This document shows positions 31,374-39,137 of a stretch of 64,000 bases of DNA, piece after piece. A program made the translations under genes and the position numbers. Location: contig NZ_CP021354.1 in NCBI RefSeq assembly GCF_003130705.1, forward strand, positions 2,852,001-2,916,000, written 5' to 3'. Each line of letters starts with the position of its first letter. Position 1 is the stretch's first letter. This DNA comes from Rhodococcus oxybenzonivorans. GTDB lineage: Bacteria > Actinomycetota > Actinomycetes > Mycobacteriales > Mycobacteriaceae. The notes under the pieces are model-generated. The model searched no databases, was not told the DNA's origin, and saw nothing but the letters and a program-made list of their open reading frames with translations.

Positions 31374-32119
31374 CGGTCTACTTCATCGGGGCCGGTCCGG
31401 GAGCGGCCGATCTCGTCACCGTGCGGGCGCAGCGCATCATCGCGGCCAGCCCCGTGTGCCTTTACGCGGGAAGTCTCGTTCCCCGAGAGTTGCTCGCCGA
31501 ATGCCCCGACGGCGCACGGGTGATCGACACGGCCCGCCTGAGTCTCGACGAGATCGTCGCCCTGCTGATCGAGGCCGACGCCGCCGGTCAGGATGTGGCG
31601 CGGCTGCATTCGGGGGATCCGTCGATCTTCAGTGCGGTCGCCGAGCAGGCGCGCAGGCTCGACGCCGCGGGCGTCGCGTACACCATGGTGCCCGGAGTTC
31701 CGGCGTTCACCGCTGCGGCAGCGTCGCTCGGGCGGGAACTGACGGTGCCCGGCGTGTCCCAGTCGATCGTGCTGACCCGGGTGTCCACGTTGTCCACCGC
31801 CATGCCGGAGGGAGAGGATCTGCGGTCGCTGGGTCGCAGTCGCGCCACCCTCGTGGTGCATCTCGGGGCGCACCGGATCGATCAGATCGCCCTGGAACTG
31901 ACCGAGAACTACGGTCGCGACTGCCCGGCCGCCGTCGTCGCCTTCGCGTCCCGACCCGACGAGATCGTGTTGCGCGGCACCCTCGCCACCATCGCGGACC
32001 AGGTGAAAGCTGCCGGCGTCACGAAGACGGCTGTTGTGATCGTCGGCAAAGTCCTTGCTGCCGAGGGCTTTCCGGACAGCTACCTGTATTCGGCCGCCCG
32101 CGAGCGCACCACCCACTGA
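31370..32119 (+). CDS. cobM: Precorrin-4 C11-methyltransferase CobM
   Basis: A 249-residue tetrapyrrole methylase. The N-terminal glycine-rich FIGAGPGAADL and the AdoMet-binding LHSGDPSIFSAV are diagnostic; VPGVPAFTAAAASLGRELT and QSIVLTRVST follow as in CobM/CbiF. It methylates C11 of precorrin-4. ATG at 31370 sits within the cobL stop. cobK starts 3 bases after the cobM stop. Confidence 0.95.
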   Translation: MTVYFIGAGPGAADLVTVRAQRIIAASPVCLYAGSLVPRELLAECPDGARVIDTARLSLDEIVALLIEADAAGQDVARLHSGDPSIFSAVAEQARRLDAAGVAYTMVPGVPAFTAAAASLGRELTVPGVSQSIVLTRVSTLSTAMPEGEDLRSLGRSRATLVVHLGAHRIDQIALELTENYGRDCPAAVVAFASRPDEIVLRGTLATIADQVKAAGVTKTAVVIVGKVLAAEGFPDSYLYSAARERTTH

Positions 32120-32121
32120 CC

Positions 32122-32862
32122 GTGCGGCGGATACTGATCCTCGGAGGTACCGGGGAGGCGAGGTCGCTGGCAGCGGCGTTGGCGGATGATCCGTCGATCG
32201 ACACCGTGTCCTCCCTCGCCGGCCGGGTTCGGGATCCGCGGATCCCGGCCGGCGACGTCCGGATCGGCGGATTCGGTGGAGAGGACGGCCTCGCGGACTG
32301 GTTGCGGGGCAACCCAGTCGACGCGATCGTCGATGCCACCCACCCGTTCGCCGCACGCATCACCGAGAACGCGGCCGAGGCGGCCCGGCGCTGCAGAATT
32401 CCCCTGGTCGTGCTGCGACGGCCCCAATGGTCACCCGTCCCGGGCGACGACTGGCGCCGCGTCCCGGACCTCTCCGCGGCCGCCACACTTCTTCCCGGGC
32501 TCGGAGCGCGCATCTTCCTCACCGTGGGACGGCAGGGTGTCGGGGCATTCGCCGACCTGCGTGCACTGTGGTTCCTCGTGCGCGCGATCGATCCACCGGA
32601 AGTCGACCGTCCGGCGCGCTCGATTCTGCTTCTCGCCCGCGGGCCGTTCACCGTGCCGGCAGAGATCGACCTCATGCGGGAGCACCGCATCGACGTACTC
32701 GTCACCAAGAACAGCGGTGGTGAGCAGACCGCCGCGAAACTGCACGCGGCGCGCGAACTCGGGCTTCCCGTGGTGATGATCGACCGCCCACCGTTACCCT
32801 CCGCCGCCGCGATCGTCGGCGACGTTGCGGGCGCACTCGACTGGATCCGCTCGGACCGGTAG
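32122..32862 (+). CDS. cobK: Precorrin-6A reductase CobK
   Basis: A 246-residue NADPH-dependent reductase that converts precorrin-6A to dihydro-precorrin-6X. It shows the N-terminal nucleotide motif RILILGGTGEARSLA, the conserved IVDATHPFAA, and LVTKNSGGEQTAAKLHAARE. GTG at 32122 is two bases after cobM. It ends the cobL-cobM-cobK run; a convergent cupin gene follows 14 bases away. Confidence 0.94.
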   Translation: MRRILILGGTGEARSLAAALADDPSIDTVSSLAGRVRDPRIPAGDVRIGGFGGEDGLADWLRGNPVDAIVDATHPFAARITENAAEAARRCRIPLVVLRRPQWSPVPGDDWRRVPDLSAAATLLPGLGARIFLTVGRQGVGAFADLRALWFLVRAIDPPEVDRPARSILLLARGPFTVPAEIDLMREHRIDVLVTKNSGGEQTAAKLHAARELGLPVVMIDRPPLPSAAAIVGDVAGALDWIRSDR

Positions 32863-32876
32863 GTCCCGGCACAGCG

Positions 32877-33320
32877 TCAGCACGTGACGGCGGGCGCGTC
32901 CTCCGACAGGGGTTTGCCCTCGGGTTCGGTGTAGAACGCCAGCAGAACCAGTGGAACCTGCCCGAAATTGGAACCGATGTGCACGTGGTCGCTGCCGAAG
33001 TTCTCGGTGATCGCCTGCCCGGCAGCGGTCACCACTGTGGTGCAGTCGTCCAGAGTTCTTGTGAGCACCCCTGATTCGACGAACGCGTAGACAGGACCGT
33101 CGTGGTAGTGCCACCCCGTGGTGCCGCCGGGTGCGATCTCGATGCGGCGCAGGGTGAGGTCGGTGGCACCGGTCTCCGCGGAACCGGTCATGGCGGGCAC
33201 GGTGGTTTCGAACAGGACCTGCGCCGTCACGCCCGACGACGGAGTGGCCTGCGCAGGGGAGGGAAGAAGCACTGCCAGGGCTACGCAGGACAACGCAGCC
33301 AGACTCGGTTTGACGGACAT
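32877..33320 (-). CDS. Secreted cupin-domain protein
   Basis: A 147-residue exported protein with a typical signal peptide (SVKPSLAALSCVALAVLL, cleavage likely after PAQA). The cupin core IAPGGTTGWHYHDGPVYAF supplies two His of the metal site, with further His residues in DHVHIG. Two cysteines (LDDC and the C-terminal residue) could form a disulfide. Function is unknown; extracytoplasmic single-domain cupins can bind metals or act on small molecules. ATG at 33320. It is convergent with cobK. Confidence 0.8.
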   Translation of the reverse strand: MSVKPSLAALSCVALAVLLPSPAQATPSSGVTAQVLFETTVPAMTGSAETGATDLTLRRIEIAPGGTTGWHYHDGPVYAFVESGVLTRTLDDCTTVVTAAGQAITENFGSDHVHIGSNFGQVPLVLLAFYTEPEGKPLSEDAPAVTC

Positions 33321-33493
33321 CGCCACCACCTCTCGGGGCACGGAAGTGCCCGAACACCCCAGCCTACGGTTGGCGGGGTGACCCACGGGCCCGTTTCGGG
33401 ATCGGATACTTCGGGCCCATTTTCGCCTCCCGCGCCCATCACACCGGGTTAGAGTCGGGACGGTTTTTCCTTCGTCAGCAGGGTGGGATCACG

Positions 33494-33880
33494 ATGAACT
33501 TGGTGAAGAAGACAGTAGCGTCGGCTCTCGTTGCGGGAGCGTTGACCATGGGAGCGGGTACGGCGCACGCCGATCCGGTGGAGCCGAGCGGTATCGTGCC
33601 CGCTCAGGTTGTTCCCTTCCGGCACGAGGTCGACAAGCAGAAAGCCCTCGAGAACATGCTCAACGAGCTCGGCGTCGGCTGGGCCAACGGCGGAGCGGCG
33701 GGGACGGCGATCGGCGCCCTGATCGGTCTCGGGGTGGGGTGTGTGTCGATGTTCCCCGGTAGCCTCGCCGGTTGCATGATCGGGACCCCCATCGGTGCCA
33801 TTACGGGCGCCATCGTGGGTATCGGTAACGGAAATCCCAGGGCACAGCAGGCCATTCAGGAATACATCACCACGCCGTAG
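33494..33880 (+). CDS. Small secreted glycine-rich protein
   Basis: Not recognised to family level. The 128-residue product begins with a signal peptide (MNLVKKTVASALVAGALTMG, cleavage near AHA-DP). After a charged stretch (EVDKQKALENMLNEL) comes a Gly/Ala-rich hydrophobic region with glycine-zipper spacing (GGAAGTAIGALIGLGVG and GTPIGAITGAIVG) and two cysteines. Such regions insert into or associate with membranes. Similar small exported proteins are common and uncharacterised in Rhodococcus. ATG at 33494. Confidence 0.75.
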   Translation: MNLVKKTVASALVAGALTMGAGTAHADPVEPSGIVPAQVVPFRHEVDKQKALENMLNELGVGWANGGAAGTAIGALIGLGVGCVSMFPGSLAGCMIGTPIGAITGAIVGIGNGNPRAQQAIQEYITTP

Positions 33881-33894
33881 CGGTGAGCGGTGGT

Positions 33895-33913
33895 CCGGAC
33901 GGTGACCGTCCGG
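33895..33913. terminator. Hairpin terminator between convergent genes
   Basis: CCGGACGG at 33895-33902 pairs with CCGTCCGG at 33906-33913 around TGA. It fills the 34-base gap between the stop of the small secreted protein and the stop of the opposing F420-type oxidoreductase, so it can serve both. Confidence 0.65.
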
Positions 33914-33914
33914 G

Positions 33915-34841
33915 TCACCCACGCTTGCGGAGAGCGTCGATGACGGGCGCGAATGCCTCCATGTAGGGGTCGTGAACGGTGATGTACGAGAAGCCGTACC
34001 GTTCGCGGTGCCGCGCGAGTTGTTCGGCCATCTCGTCTACGGTTCCCAACAGCAGGTACGGCGTATCGAGCACGGCGTCGGCTGTCATGCTTCCGGCCAT
34101 CCGTTCGGCGATGCGCTGCGCCGCGGACTCTCGGTCGTCTGTCTCGACGACCATCTGCACGAGCAGGTGCCATTCGATGCCGTCCGCCCGATTTCCGGCG
34201 TGTTTGCGCACGAATCGGATTCGTTCGTCGGTTTCTTCGGCTGTGGCGAGCCGGAACGTACCCGGTGGCTTACCGGGAATCTGGAATGTGCCCGCCACCC
34301 CGACGGTGTCCGCGTGTGCCGCAGCGATGCGCAGCACACGATCACCTGTGCCGCCGATCAGCAGGGGCGGTCCCGACCCTTCGAAGCCCGACCGCTGGAG
34401 TGGTCGGGGTGCGTCCCGTTCCTTGGGGAGTTCGTCGAAATCGGTGGTGAAGAACGTGTGGAGTTCGTCGACCGTGGTCGCCAACTGTTCGACCCGCCCA
34501 CCGAACGGTTTCCACTCGATGTCGGCGGCGTCGAACTCCCACTTCATGTGCCCCGCGCCGAGACCGATCTCGAGCCGGCCGTCGGTGAGGACGTCGGTGG
34601 TCGCGATCTCCCGCGCGAGGAGGGCCGCGTTCCAGAACGGCGCATTGAGCACCAGGGTGCCGACCCGCTGCGGGGTGGCGTCGGCGATGGCCACCAGCAG
34701 CGGAAACGGTGCCGGTGCGCCGAGATGGTCGGCGGCGAGCACGACGTCGTAGCCCAGTTCCGCGCTGCGGCGACAGCGATCGATCAGCGCGTCGCGGGAA
34801 CCGACATCGAGGATGTTGAAGGAGAACCGGAAATCGTGCAT
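33915..34841 (-). CDS. LLM-class (luciferase-like) F420-dependent oxidoreductase
   Basis: A 308-residue TIM-barrel protein of the luciferase-like monooxygenase superfamily, in the TIGR03621-type F420 subgroup by overall look. Typical blocks are AADHLGAPAPFPLL, TLVLNAPFWNAALLAREIAT, DGRLEIGLGAGHMKWEF and GGTGDRVLRIAAAHAD. The substrate is unknown. ATG at 34841 matches the usual N-terminus (MxDFRFxxNI); a GTG at 34850 would add three residues. The gene stands alone, convergent with the small secreted protein gene. Confidence 0.85.
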   Translation of the reverse strand: MHDFRFSFNILDVGSRDALIDRCRRSAELGYDVVLAADHLGAPAPFPLLVAIADATPQRVGTLVLNAPFWNAALLAREIATTDVLTDGRLEIGLGAGHMKWEFDAADIEWKPFGGRVEQLATTVDELHTFFTTDFDELPKERDAPRPLQRSGFEGSGPPLLIGGTGDRVLRIAAAHADTVGVAGTFQIPGKPPGTFRLATAEETDERIRFVRKHAGNRADGIEWHLLVQMVVETDDRESAAQRIAERMAGSMTADAVLDTPYLLLGTVDEMAEQLARHRERYGFSYITVHDPYMEAFAPVIDALRKRG

Positions 34842-34980
34842 GACCACCACGATGCCTGATCGGCGGGGGAGTGCGCAGGAAATCCGGGACCGCTGTCGTG
34901 AAGCGATGGTAACGATAGTTCTGCGGTGAACGACCTAACGGCACAGAATTGTCGTGTCCCCGCCATGTGAAGGAGCTTTC

Positions 34981-35268
34981 GTGCAGAAGAAGTCCGTTCG
35001 GCGAACCGCAGCACTCGTCGGCCTCCTGGCCGCACCTCTCGTTCTCGGATCCACCGTCGGGGCAGGCACGGCCGGGGCCGACCCCTGGCATGTCGGGCCC
35101 GTCTACCGCGCCGAGACGTCCGGTGAAGGTGGCGAGTACTTCTGCAACAAGGCAGCAGCGCTCGAGCAGACCACCGGTTACATCATCATCCCCTGCACCT
35201 TCGATTCCGCGGCGGACGTGTGGTATCGCGTGGTGTTCAATCCGGTCAACTGGGCTTTCGACATCTGA
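34981..35268 (+). CDS. Small secreted two-cysteine protein
   Basis: Not recognised. A 95-residue exported protein with signal peptide (KKSVRRTAALVGLLAAPLVL, cleavage likely at AGA-DP) and a mature part of about 55 residues. Two cysteines 19 residues apart (EYFCNK and IIPCTF) probably form a disulfide. It is rich in aromatic residues, ending WAFDI. GTG at 34981 follows GAAGGAG at 34969-34975. Similar tiny exported proteins are known in mycolic-acid bacteria but lack assigned functions. Confidence 0.72.
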   Translation: MQKKSVRRTAALVGLLAAPLVLGSTVGAGTAGADPWHVGPVYRAETSGEGGEYFCNKAAALEQTTGYIIIPCTFDSAADVWYRVVFNPVNWAFDI

Positions 35269-35286
35269 TCCGTGACGAGTCGGGTC

Positions 35287-35319
35287 GGCACACCTGACGA
35301 AGCGGCAGCTTTGTGTGCC
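35287..35319 (+). terminator. Interrupted hairpin after the small secreted gene
   Basis: GGCACAC at 35287-35293 pairs with GTGTGCC at 35313-35319; an inner AAGC/GCTT stem extends it. It begins 18 bases after the stop of the secreted protein gene and is the likely end of that transcript. Confidence 0.5.
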
Positions 35320-35397
35320 GGGCACACTCCACTTCGGCGAGTGTGTCCGGGTGCCGGTCTTCAGCAGACTGTCGAGCATGGCAGAGCGTAGAGCGAC

Positions 35398-36243
35398 ATG
35401 AGTATCGACATGGTCCGGACCTCGTCGGCCGATGCCCTGATGGCCCGCAGCTGGTTCCTGGTTCCCGCAGTCGATTCCGAAACAATTACCGCCGCAGCAC
35501 AGTCCGGAACCGACTGCCTCGTCGTCGACCTGGAGGACGGGCTGCCTTCGGCCGCAAAGGACGACGGACGTGCCTGCGTTGCCGGCTGGCTCGACGGTCA
35601 GCGCGGCTGGGTACGTCTCAATGACGCGACCACCGACCAGTGGCAGCGTGACCTCGAGTCGATCCGGGGGTCGAGGGGCCTGCAGGGGGTGATGTTGTCG
35701 AAAACGGAGTCGCCCGAACAGATTCGTGCCACCGCCGTGGCACTTCCCGGTGTGCCGGTGGTTGCCCTGATCGAATCGGCCGCCGCGGTGGTGGCCGCCG
35801 ACGAGATCGCCCGCACTACGCCGGTGGTGCGGCTGGCATTCGGGATCGGCGACTACTGCCGCGACATCGGCGCGGGCCGCAGCCCGATGGCGCTTGCGTA
35901 TGCGCGGTCACGGCTGGTCAACGCCAGTCGCGCCGCGGGCATCGGTGCGCCCGTCGACGGGCCGACACTCGTGCTCGACGCCGAGGTGACGCGGTCCGAT
36001 GCCCTGCTTGCTCTCGACATGGGTATGACGGGCAAGCTGACCTTGTCGAGAGAGCAGGTCCCGGTGATCAATTCGGCGTTGGCCCCGGGTGCGGACGAGG
36101 TGGTCTGGGCCGAGACGATCATCGACCGTCTCGGCGCCGACGGCAGTCGCGCCACCCATGGCGGTCACCGACCTCAGCTCGCCCGTGCCCATGACATCTT
36201 GCGGCGATCCGCGCACTTCACGGGGCGTCGAGCGCTCCGATGA
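35398..36243 (+). CDS. HpcH/HpaI aldolase / citrate lyase beta-like (CitE-like) protein
   Basis: A 281-residue TIM-barrel protein of the CitE-like CoA-ester lyase family, which cleaves or forms citramalyl- or malyl-CoA-type esters. The N-terminal RSWFLVPAVD, DCLVVDLEDGL, the metal-site Glu in VVALIESAAAV and Asp in AFGIGDYCRDIG are visible. Stand-alone actinobacterial copies act outside the citrate lyase complex; the substrate here is not determinable. ATG at 35398, or an in-frame ATG at 35410. Its last 26 bases overlap the convergent beta-lactamase gene. Confidence 0.83.
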   Translation: MSIDMVRTSSADALMARSWFLVPAVDSETITAAAQSGTDCLVVDLEDGLPSAAKDDGRACVAGWLDGQRGWVRLNDATTDQWQRDLESIRGSRGLQGVMLSKTESPEQIRATAVALPGVPVVALIESAAAVVAADEIARTTPVVRLAFGIGDYCRDIGAGRSPMALAYARSRLVNASRAAGIGAPVDGPTLVLDAEVTRSDALLALDMGMTGKLTLSREQVPVINSALAPGADEVVWAETIIDRLGADGSRATHGGHRPQLARAHDILRRSAHFTGRRALR

Positions 36244-37165
36244 CCGCCGTTGTGGTCTCGGCAATGGCGTCGCTGTTCGGTTGAGCTGCTTCCTGGTTGG
36301 TCGAACTGTCGGTCAGGATGACGAGCAGGAGGGGGTTGCCCTCCCGATCCCACACCACGCCGGCGTCGTTGGCGGTTCCGAATCGTCCGGTTCCGGTCTT
36401 GTCGGCGGCGGACCACCCCGGCGGCAACCCTGCCCGGATACGCGTGTCGGAGGTGGTGCTCGCGCGTAGCCAGTCGAGCAACTGCCGTCGGTGGGTGGGC
36501 TCGAGCTCGTCGCCGAGGAGCAGTGCCCGGTAGCCCTCGGCGAGGCCGTCGGTCGTGGACGTGTCGCGGGGATCGCCGCGGAGGGCGGTGTTCAGTTCGG
36601 TCTCCCAGCGGTCGAGTCGGGTGGTGTCGTCACCGATGCTGCGAGCGAGTGAGGTGATGGCTTGCGGACCCCCGATTTCCGTCAACAGTAGGTTTCCGGC
36701 GGTGTTGTCGCTGCGGGTGAGGGCCGCTTCGGCGAGCTCCGCCAGCGTCATCGAGGTGCCCACTGCCGCCGCGGTGACCGGTGAATTCTCCACCAGAGCA
36801 GAGGCTTCGACGGGAACCGCCTTGTCGAGTGACGAGGTGCCTTCACTCGTACGGCGGAGAACCTCTGCGGCGGCGTACGTCTTGAACGTCGAGCACAGGG
36901 CGAACCTTTCGGCGCCGCGATGCCGGTACACGGCCCCGGTGGTGGGATCGACTGCCGTGACACCGATGCGGGTCGAGTGCCGCGCCTCCAGCTCAGCGAT
37001 GCGTGAGTCGAGGAAAGCTGCCTGCGCCGATGAGACCGCCGACGCGACGGCCGGTGCCGACGTGGCGGGTGGAACGGATTCCGCGGCGTCCGTGCAGGCG
37101 GCGAGCAGCAGAGGCAGTGCGAGCGCGAGGGTGTAGACGTGGCGAGGAGATCGGGGTCGGGTCAT
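36218..37165 (-). CDS. bla: Class A beta-lactamase, predicted lipoprotein (BlaC-like)
   Basis: A 315-residue serine beta-lactamase exported as a lipoprotein; the lipobox LAAC places the lipidated Cys at 24. All class A motifs are present: S92-x-x-K95, S152-D153-N154, E188-x-E-L-N192 (the omega-loop general base) and K256-T-G. It should hydrolyse penicillins and related drugs at the cell surface. The N-terminus has no twin-arginine motif. ATG at 37165 faces a divergent LysR gene 155 bases away, the arrangement seen for regulated lactamases. BlaC of M. tuberculosis also sits within the cob region. Confidence 0.94.
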   Translation of the reverse strand: MTRPRSPRHVYTLALALPLLLAACTDAAESVPPATSAPAVASAVSSAQAAFLDSRIAELEARHSTRIGVTAVDPTTGAVYRHRGAERFALCSTFKTYAAAEVLRRTSEGTSSLDKAVPVEASALVENSPVTAAAVGTSMTLAELAEAALTRSDNTAGNLLLTEIGGPQAITSLARSIGDDTTRLDRWETELNTALRGDPRDTSTTDGLAEGYRALLLGDELEPTHRRQLLDWLRASTTSDTRIRAGLPPGWSAADKTGTGRFGTANDAGVVWDREGNPLLLVILTDSSTNQEAAQPNSDAIAETTTAVIGALDAP

Positions 37166-37320
37166 GCACACAATCTCGGCCTGATGGGGCGCGAACGCAA
37201 AGACGTGAACGCCGCCGCACCGAGTCGTCTTCGATATCACCGCAGCGTGGCACCCGCCCGCACAGGACCTTTTTCGTGGACGCACCCGCCGCGTTGTTCG
37301 CCGCTGGTTCAATGGTGGGC

Positions 37321-38205
37321 ATGGATCTTCTCCGCCATCTCAGTTTCTTTGTCGCCGTTGCGGAAGAGGGTCACTTCGGAAACGCCGCAACCCGGTTGGG
37401 GATGACACAGCCGCCGCTGTCGCAGGGACTTCGGCGGCTCGAACAGCGACTCGGCACCGAACTCGTTTCCCGCAGCGCGCGCGGTGTCGGGCTGACGGAG
37501 GCGGGACGGCACCTGTTGCCGCGGGCGCGGCTGCTCGTCAACGATGCCGCCCGGTTCGAGGACGAGGCGCGCCGCCTCGCCGTCGGAAGCGACGCGGTGG
37601 TGCGATGGGGTGTGACGCCCGCGCTGGGCGACGATGTCGTGGTGCGGTGCGTTCGTGTCCTCCGCGACGCGGACCGAGCCCATCGGACGAGGGTGATGAC
37701 GCGGACAGCGGCAACGACCGACTTGGTGGAAGAGGTCCGCAGCGGCAGTCTCGACGTGGCGGTAATCGAACATCCCGCGCTGCTCACCGGGCTCGGCAGT
37801 GGGCCTGTGCTGAAGATCCGGCGCTGGGTGGTGGTTCCGGACGATCACCCCGCAGCGACCGCCCGACAGCCGCAGGTCCGAATGTTGCGGGGGTTGACGC
37901 TGTCGACCGGCCCACGCTCGGACAACCCACCGGCGCACGATCTGTTCGTCGACCTGTGGCGGGCCCGCGGCCTCGACCCGGACGTCGTCGTCGCGCCGGG
38001 ACCACGGGAGGTGCTCGCCCACGTGGCGGCCGGTGGCTGTTTCGGGGTGACCACGACTTCGCCGACGGACATGCCGGGGGTGGCCTGGCTCGACCTGGTC
38101 CGCCACGACCTGGCCTTGCGCGTGCGCATCGTCTGGCGGTCGGGCAGCGACGTCTCCGTCTCCGCAGGCGCACTGGACCGGGTGCTGTTGAAGGGCGGGC
38201 GATGA
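37321..38205 (+). CDS. LysR-family transcriptional regulator
   Basis: A 294-residue regulator with an N-terminal winged helix-turn-helix (HLSFFVAVAEEGHFGNAATRL, then TQPPLSQGLRRLEQRLG) and a LysR substrate-binding domain from about 90 on. It is divergent from the class A lactamase and overlaps the second lactamase-fold gene by 4 bases (ATGA). It probably controls both, like AmpR, but no effector or operator could be read. ATG at 37321 was preferred over ATG at 37312, three codons upstream. Confidence 0.9.
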   Translation: MDLLRHLSFFVAVAEEGHFGNAATRLGMTQPPLSQGLRRLEQRLGTELVSRSARGVGLTEAGRHLLPRARLLVNDAARFEDEARRLAVGSDAVVRWGVTPALGDDVVVRCVRVLRDADRAHRTRVMTRTAATTDLVEEVRSGSLDVAVIEHPALLTGLGSGPVLKIRRWVVVPDDHPAATARQPQVRMLRGLTLSTGPRSDNPPAHDLFVDLWRARGLDPDVVVAPGPREVLAHVAAGGCFGVTTTSPTDMPGVAWLDLVRHDLALRVRIVWRSGSDVSVSAGALDRVLLKGGR

Positions 38206-39110
38206 CTTCGTCACCCGAGAAACGGATCCGTGACGTCTTCGCCGACGCCGGGTGCGTCGGCTGGCTCCACGCGCGCCGGGTCGGCCCGACCGATGACGGC
38301 GTTCCGGCCGTCACCGTCGACGGTGACGACCTGGTTGTCACCGCGTCGGTGTACAAACTGCCGCTGCTGGTCGCCCTCTGCCGCGCCTTCGACGCGGGCA
38401 CGCTGTCGCCGACGTCGACGGTGCGTGTCAACCCGGCGGACTGCACGCCGGGGCCGACCGGGGTGTCGATGTTCCGCGATCCCGTGGTGATGAGCTGGCG
38501 GGATCTCGCGCTGTCGATGATGACCGTCTCCGACAACGCCGCGGCTGATCTGATTCTCGGCGGAGTCGGTCTCGACGCCGTCGACAGGGTGCTCACCGAC
38601 CTGTGTCTGACGCGGACCCGCATCGTGGGCGGGACGGCGGACGCGCATCGGAAACTGGTGATCGACTCCCACGCGCACACCACTGCGGAAGCGTTCGCCG
38701 CGCTCGCCGACAACGACGATGCGTGGACGGTGTCGGCCTACGACCCCTCGTACGCGAGTGCCACCACCCCGCGTGAGATGACGGCGCTGCTCGACGCGAT
38801 CTGGACGGACCGGGCGGTGTCGCCGGTGCAGGGCGAGTTCATCCGGCAGGTGATGGCCGCGCAGGTGTGGCAACACCGAATCCGCTCGGGGTTTCCCTAT
38901 GCCGACGTCACGGTGGCGGGGAAGACCGGCACCATCGGGGCGATCCGCAACGAGGCGGCCGTGGTCACCTTCCCGGGCGAGATCCCGGTGGCCGTGGCCG
39001 TGTTCACCCGGGCGGCGCGGGCGGATCCCCTTCTGCCCATGGTGGATCAGGCGATCGGCCGCGCCGCCCAGATCGCGGTGACCGAACTTCGGTCCGGACG
39101 CATCGAGTGA
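38202..39110 (+). CDS. Class A beta-lactamase-fold serine hydrolase, no signal peptide
   Basis: A 302-residue protein with the core class A motifs: S49-x-x-K52 (SVYK), S110-D111-N112 and K241-T-G. Two points are odd. There is no signal peptide or lipobox, so it should be cytosolic, and no clear E-x-x-L-N omega-loop motif is seen, so deacylation may differ from a true beta-lactamase. It is translationally coupled to the LysR gene. It could be a cytosolic hydrolase or a ligand-binding partner of the regulator; that is inference. Confidence 0.82.
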   Translation: MTSSPEKRIRDVFADAGCVGWLHARRVGPTDDGVPAVTVDGDDLVVTASVYKLPLLVALCRAFDAGTLSPTSTVRVNPADCTPGPTGVSMFRDPVVMSWRDLALSMMTVSDNAAADLILGGVGLDAVDRVLTDLCLTRTRIVGGTADAHRKLVIDSHAHTTAEAFAALADNDDAWTVSAYDPSYASATTPREMTALLDAIWTDRAVSPVQGEFIRQVMAAQVWQHRIRSGFPYADVTVAGKTGTIGAIRNEAAVVTFPGEIPVAVAVFTRAARADPLLPMVDQAIGRAAQIAVTELRSGRIE

Positions 39111-39137
39111 GACCCGGTGTCGATGTGCTGCGTCCGC

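Noticed and set aside
37166..37320. LysR-type operator between the lactamase and LysR genes
   Set aside because: Short AT-richer patches exist (for example CGATATC near 37231), but no convincing T-N11-A palindrome with dyad symmetry was found, so no site is listed.
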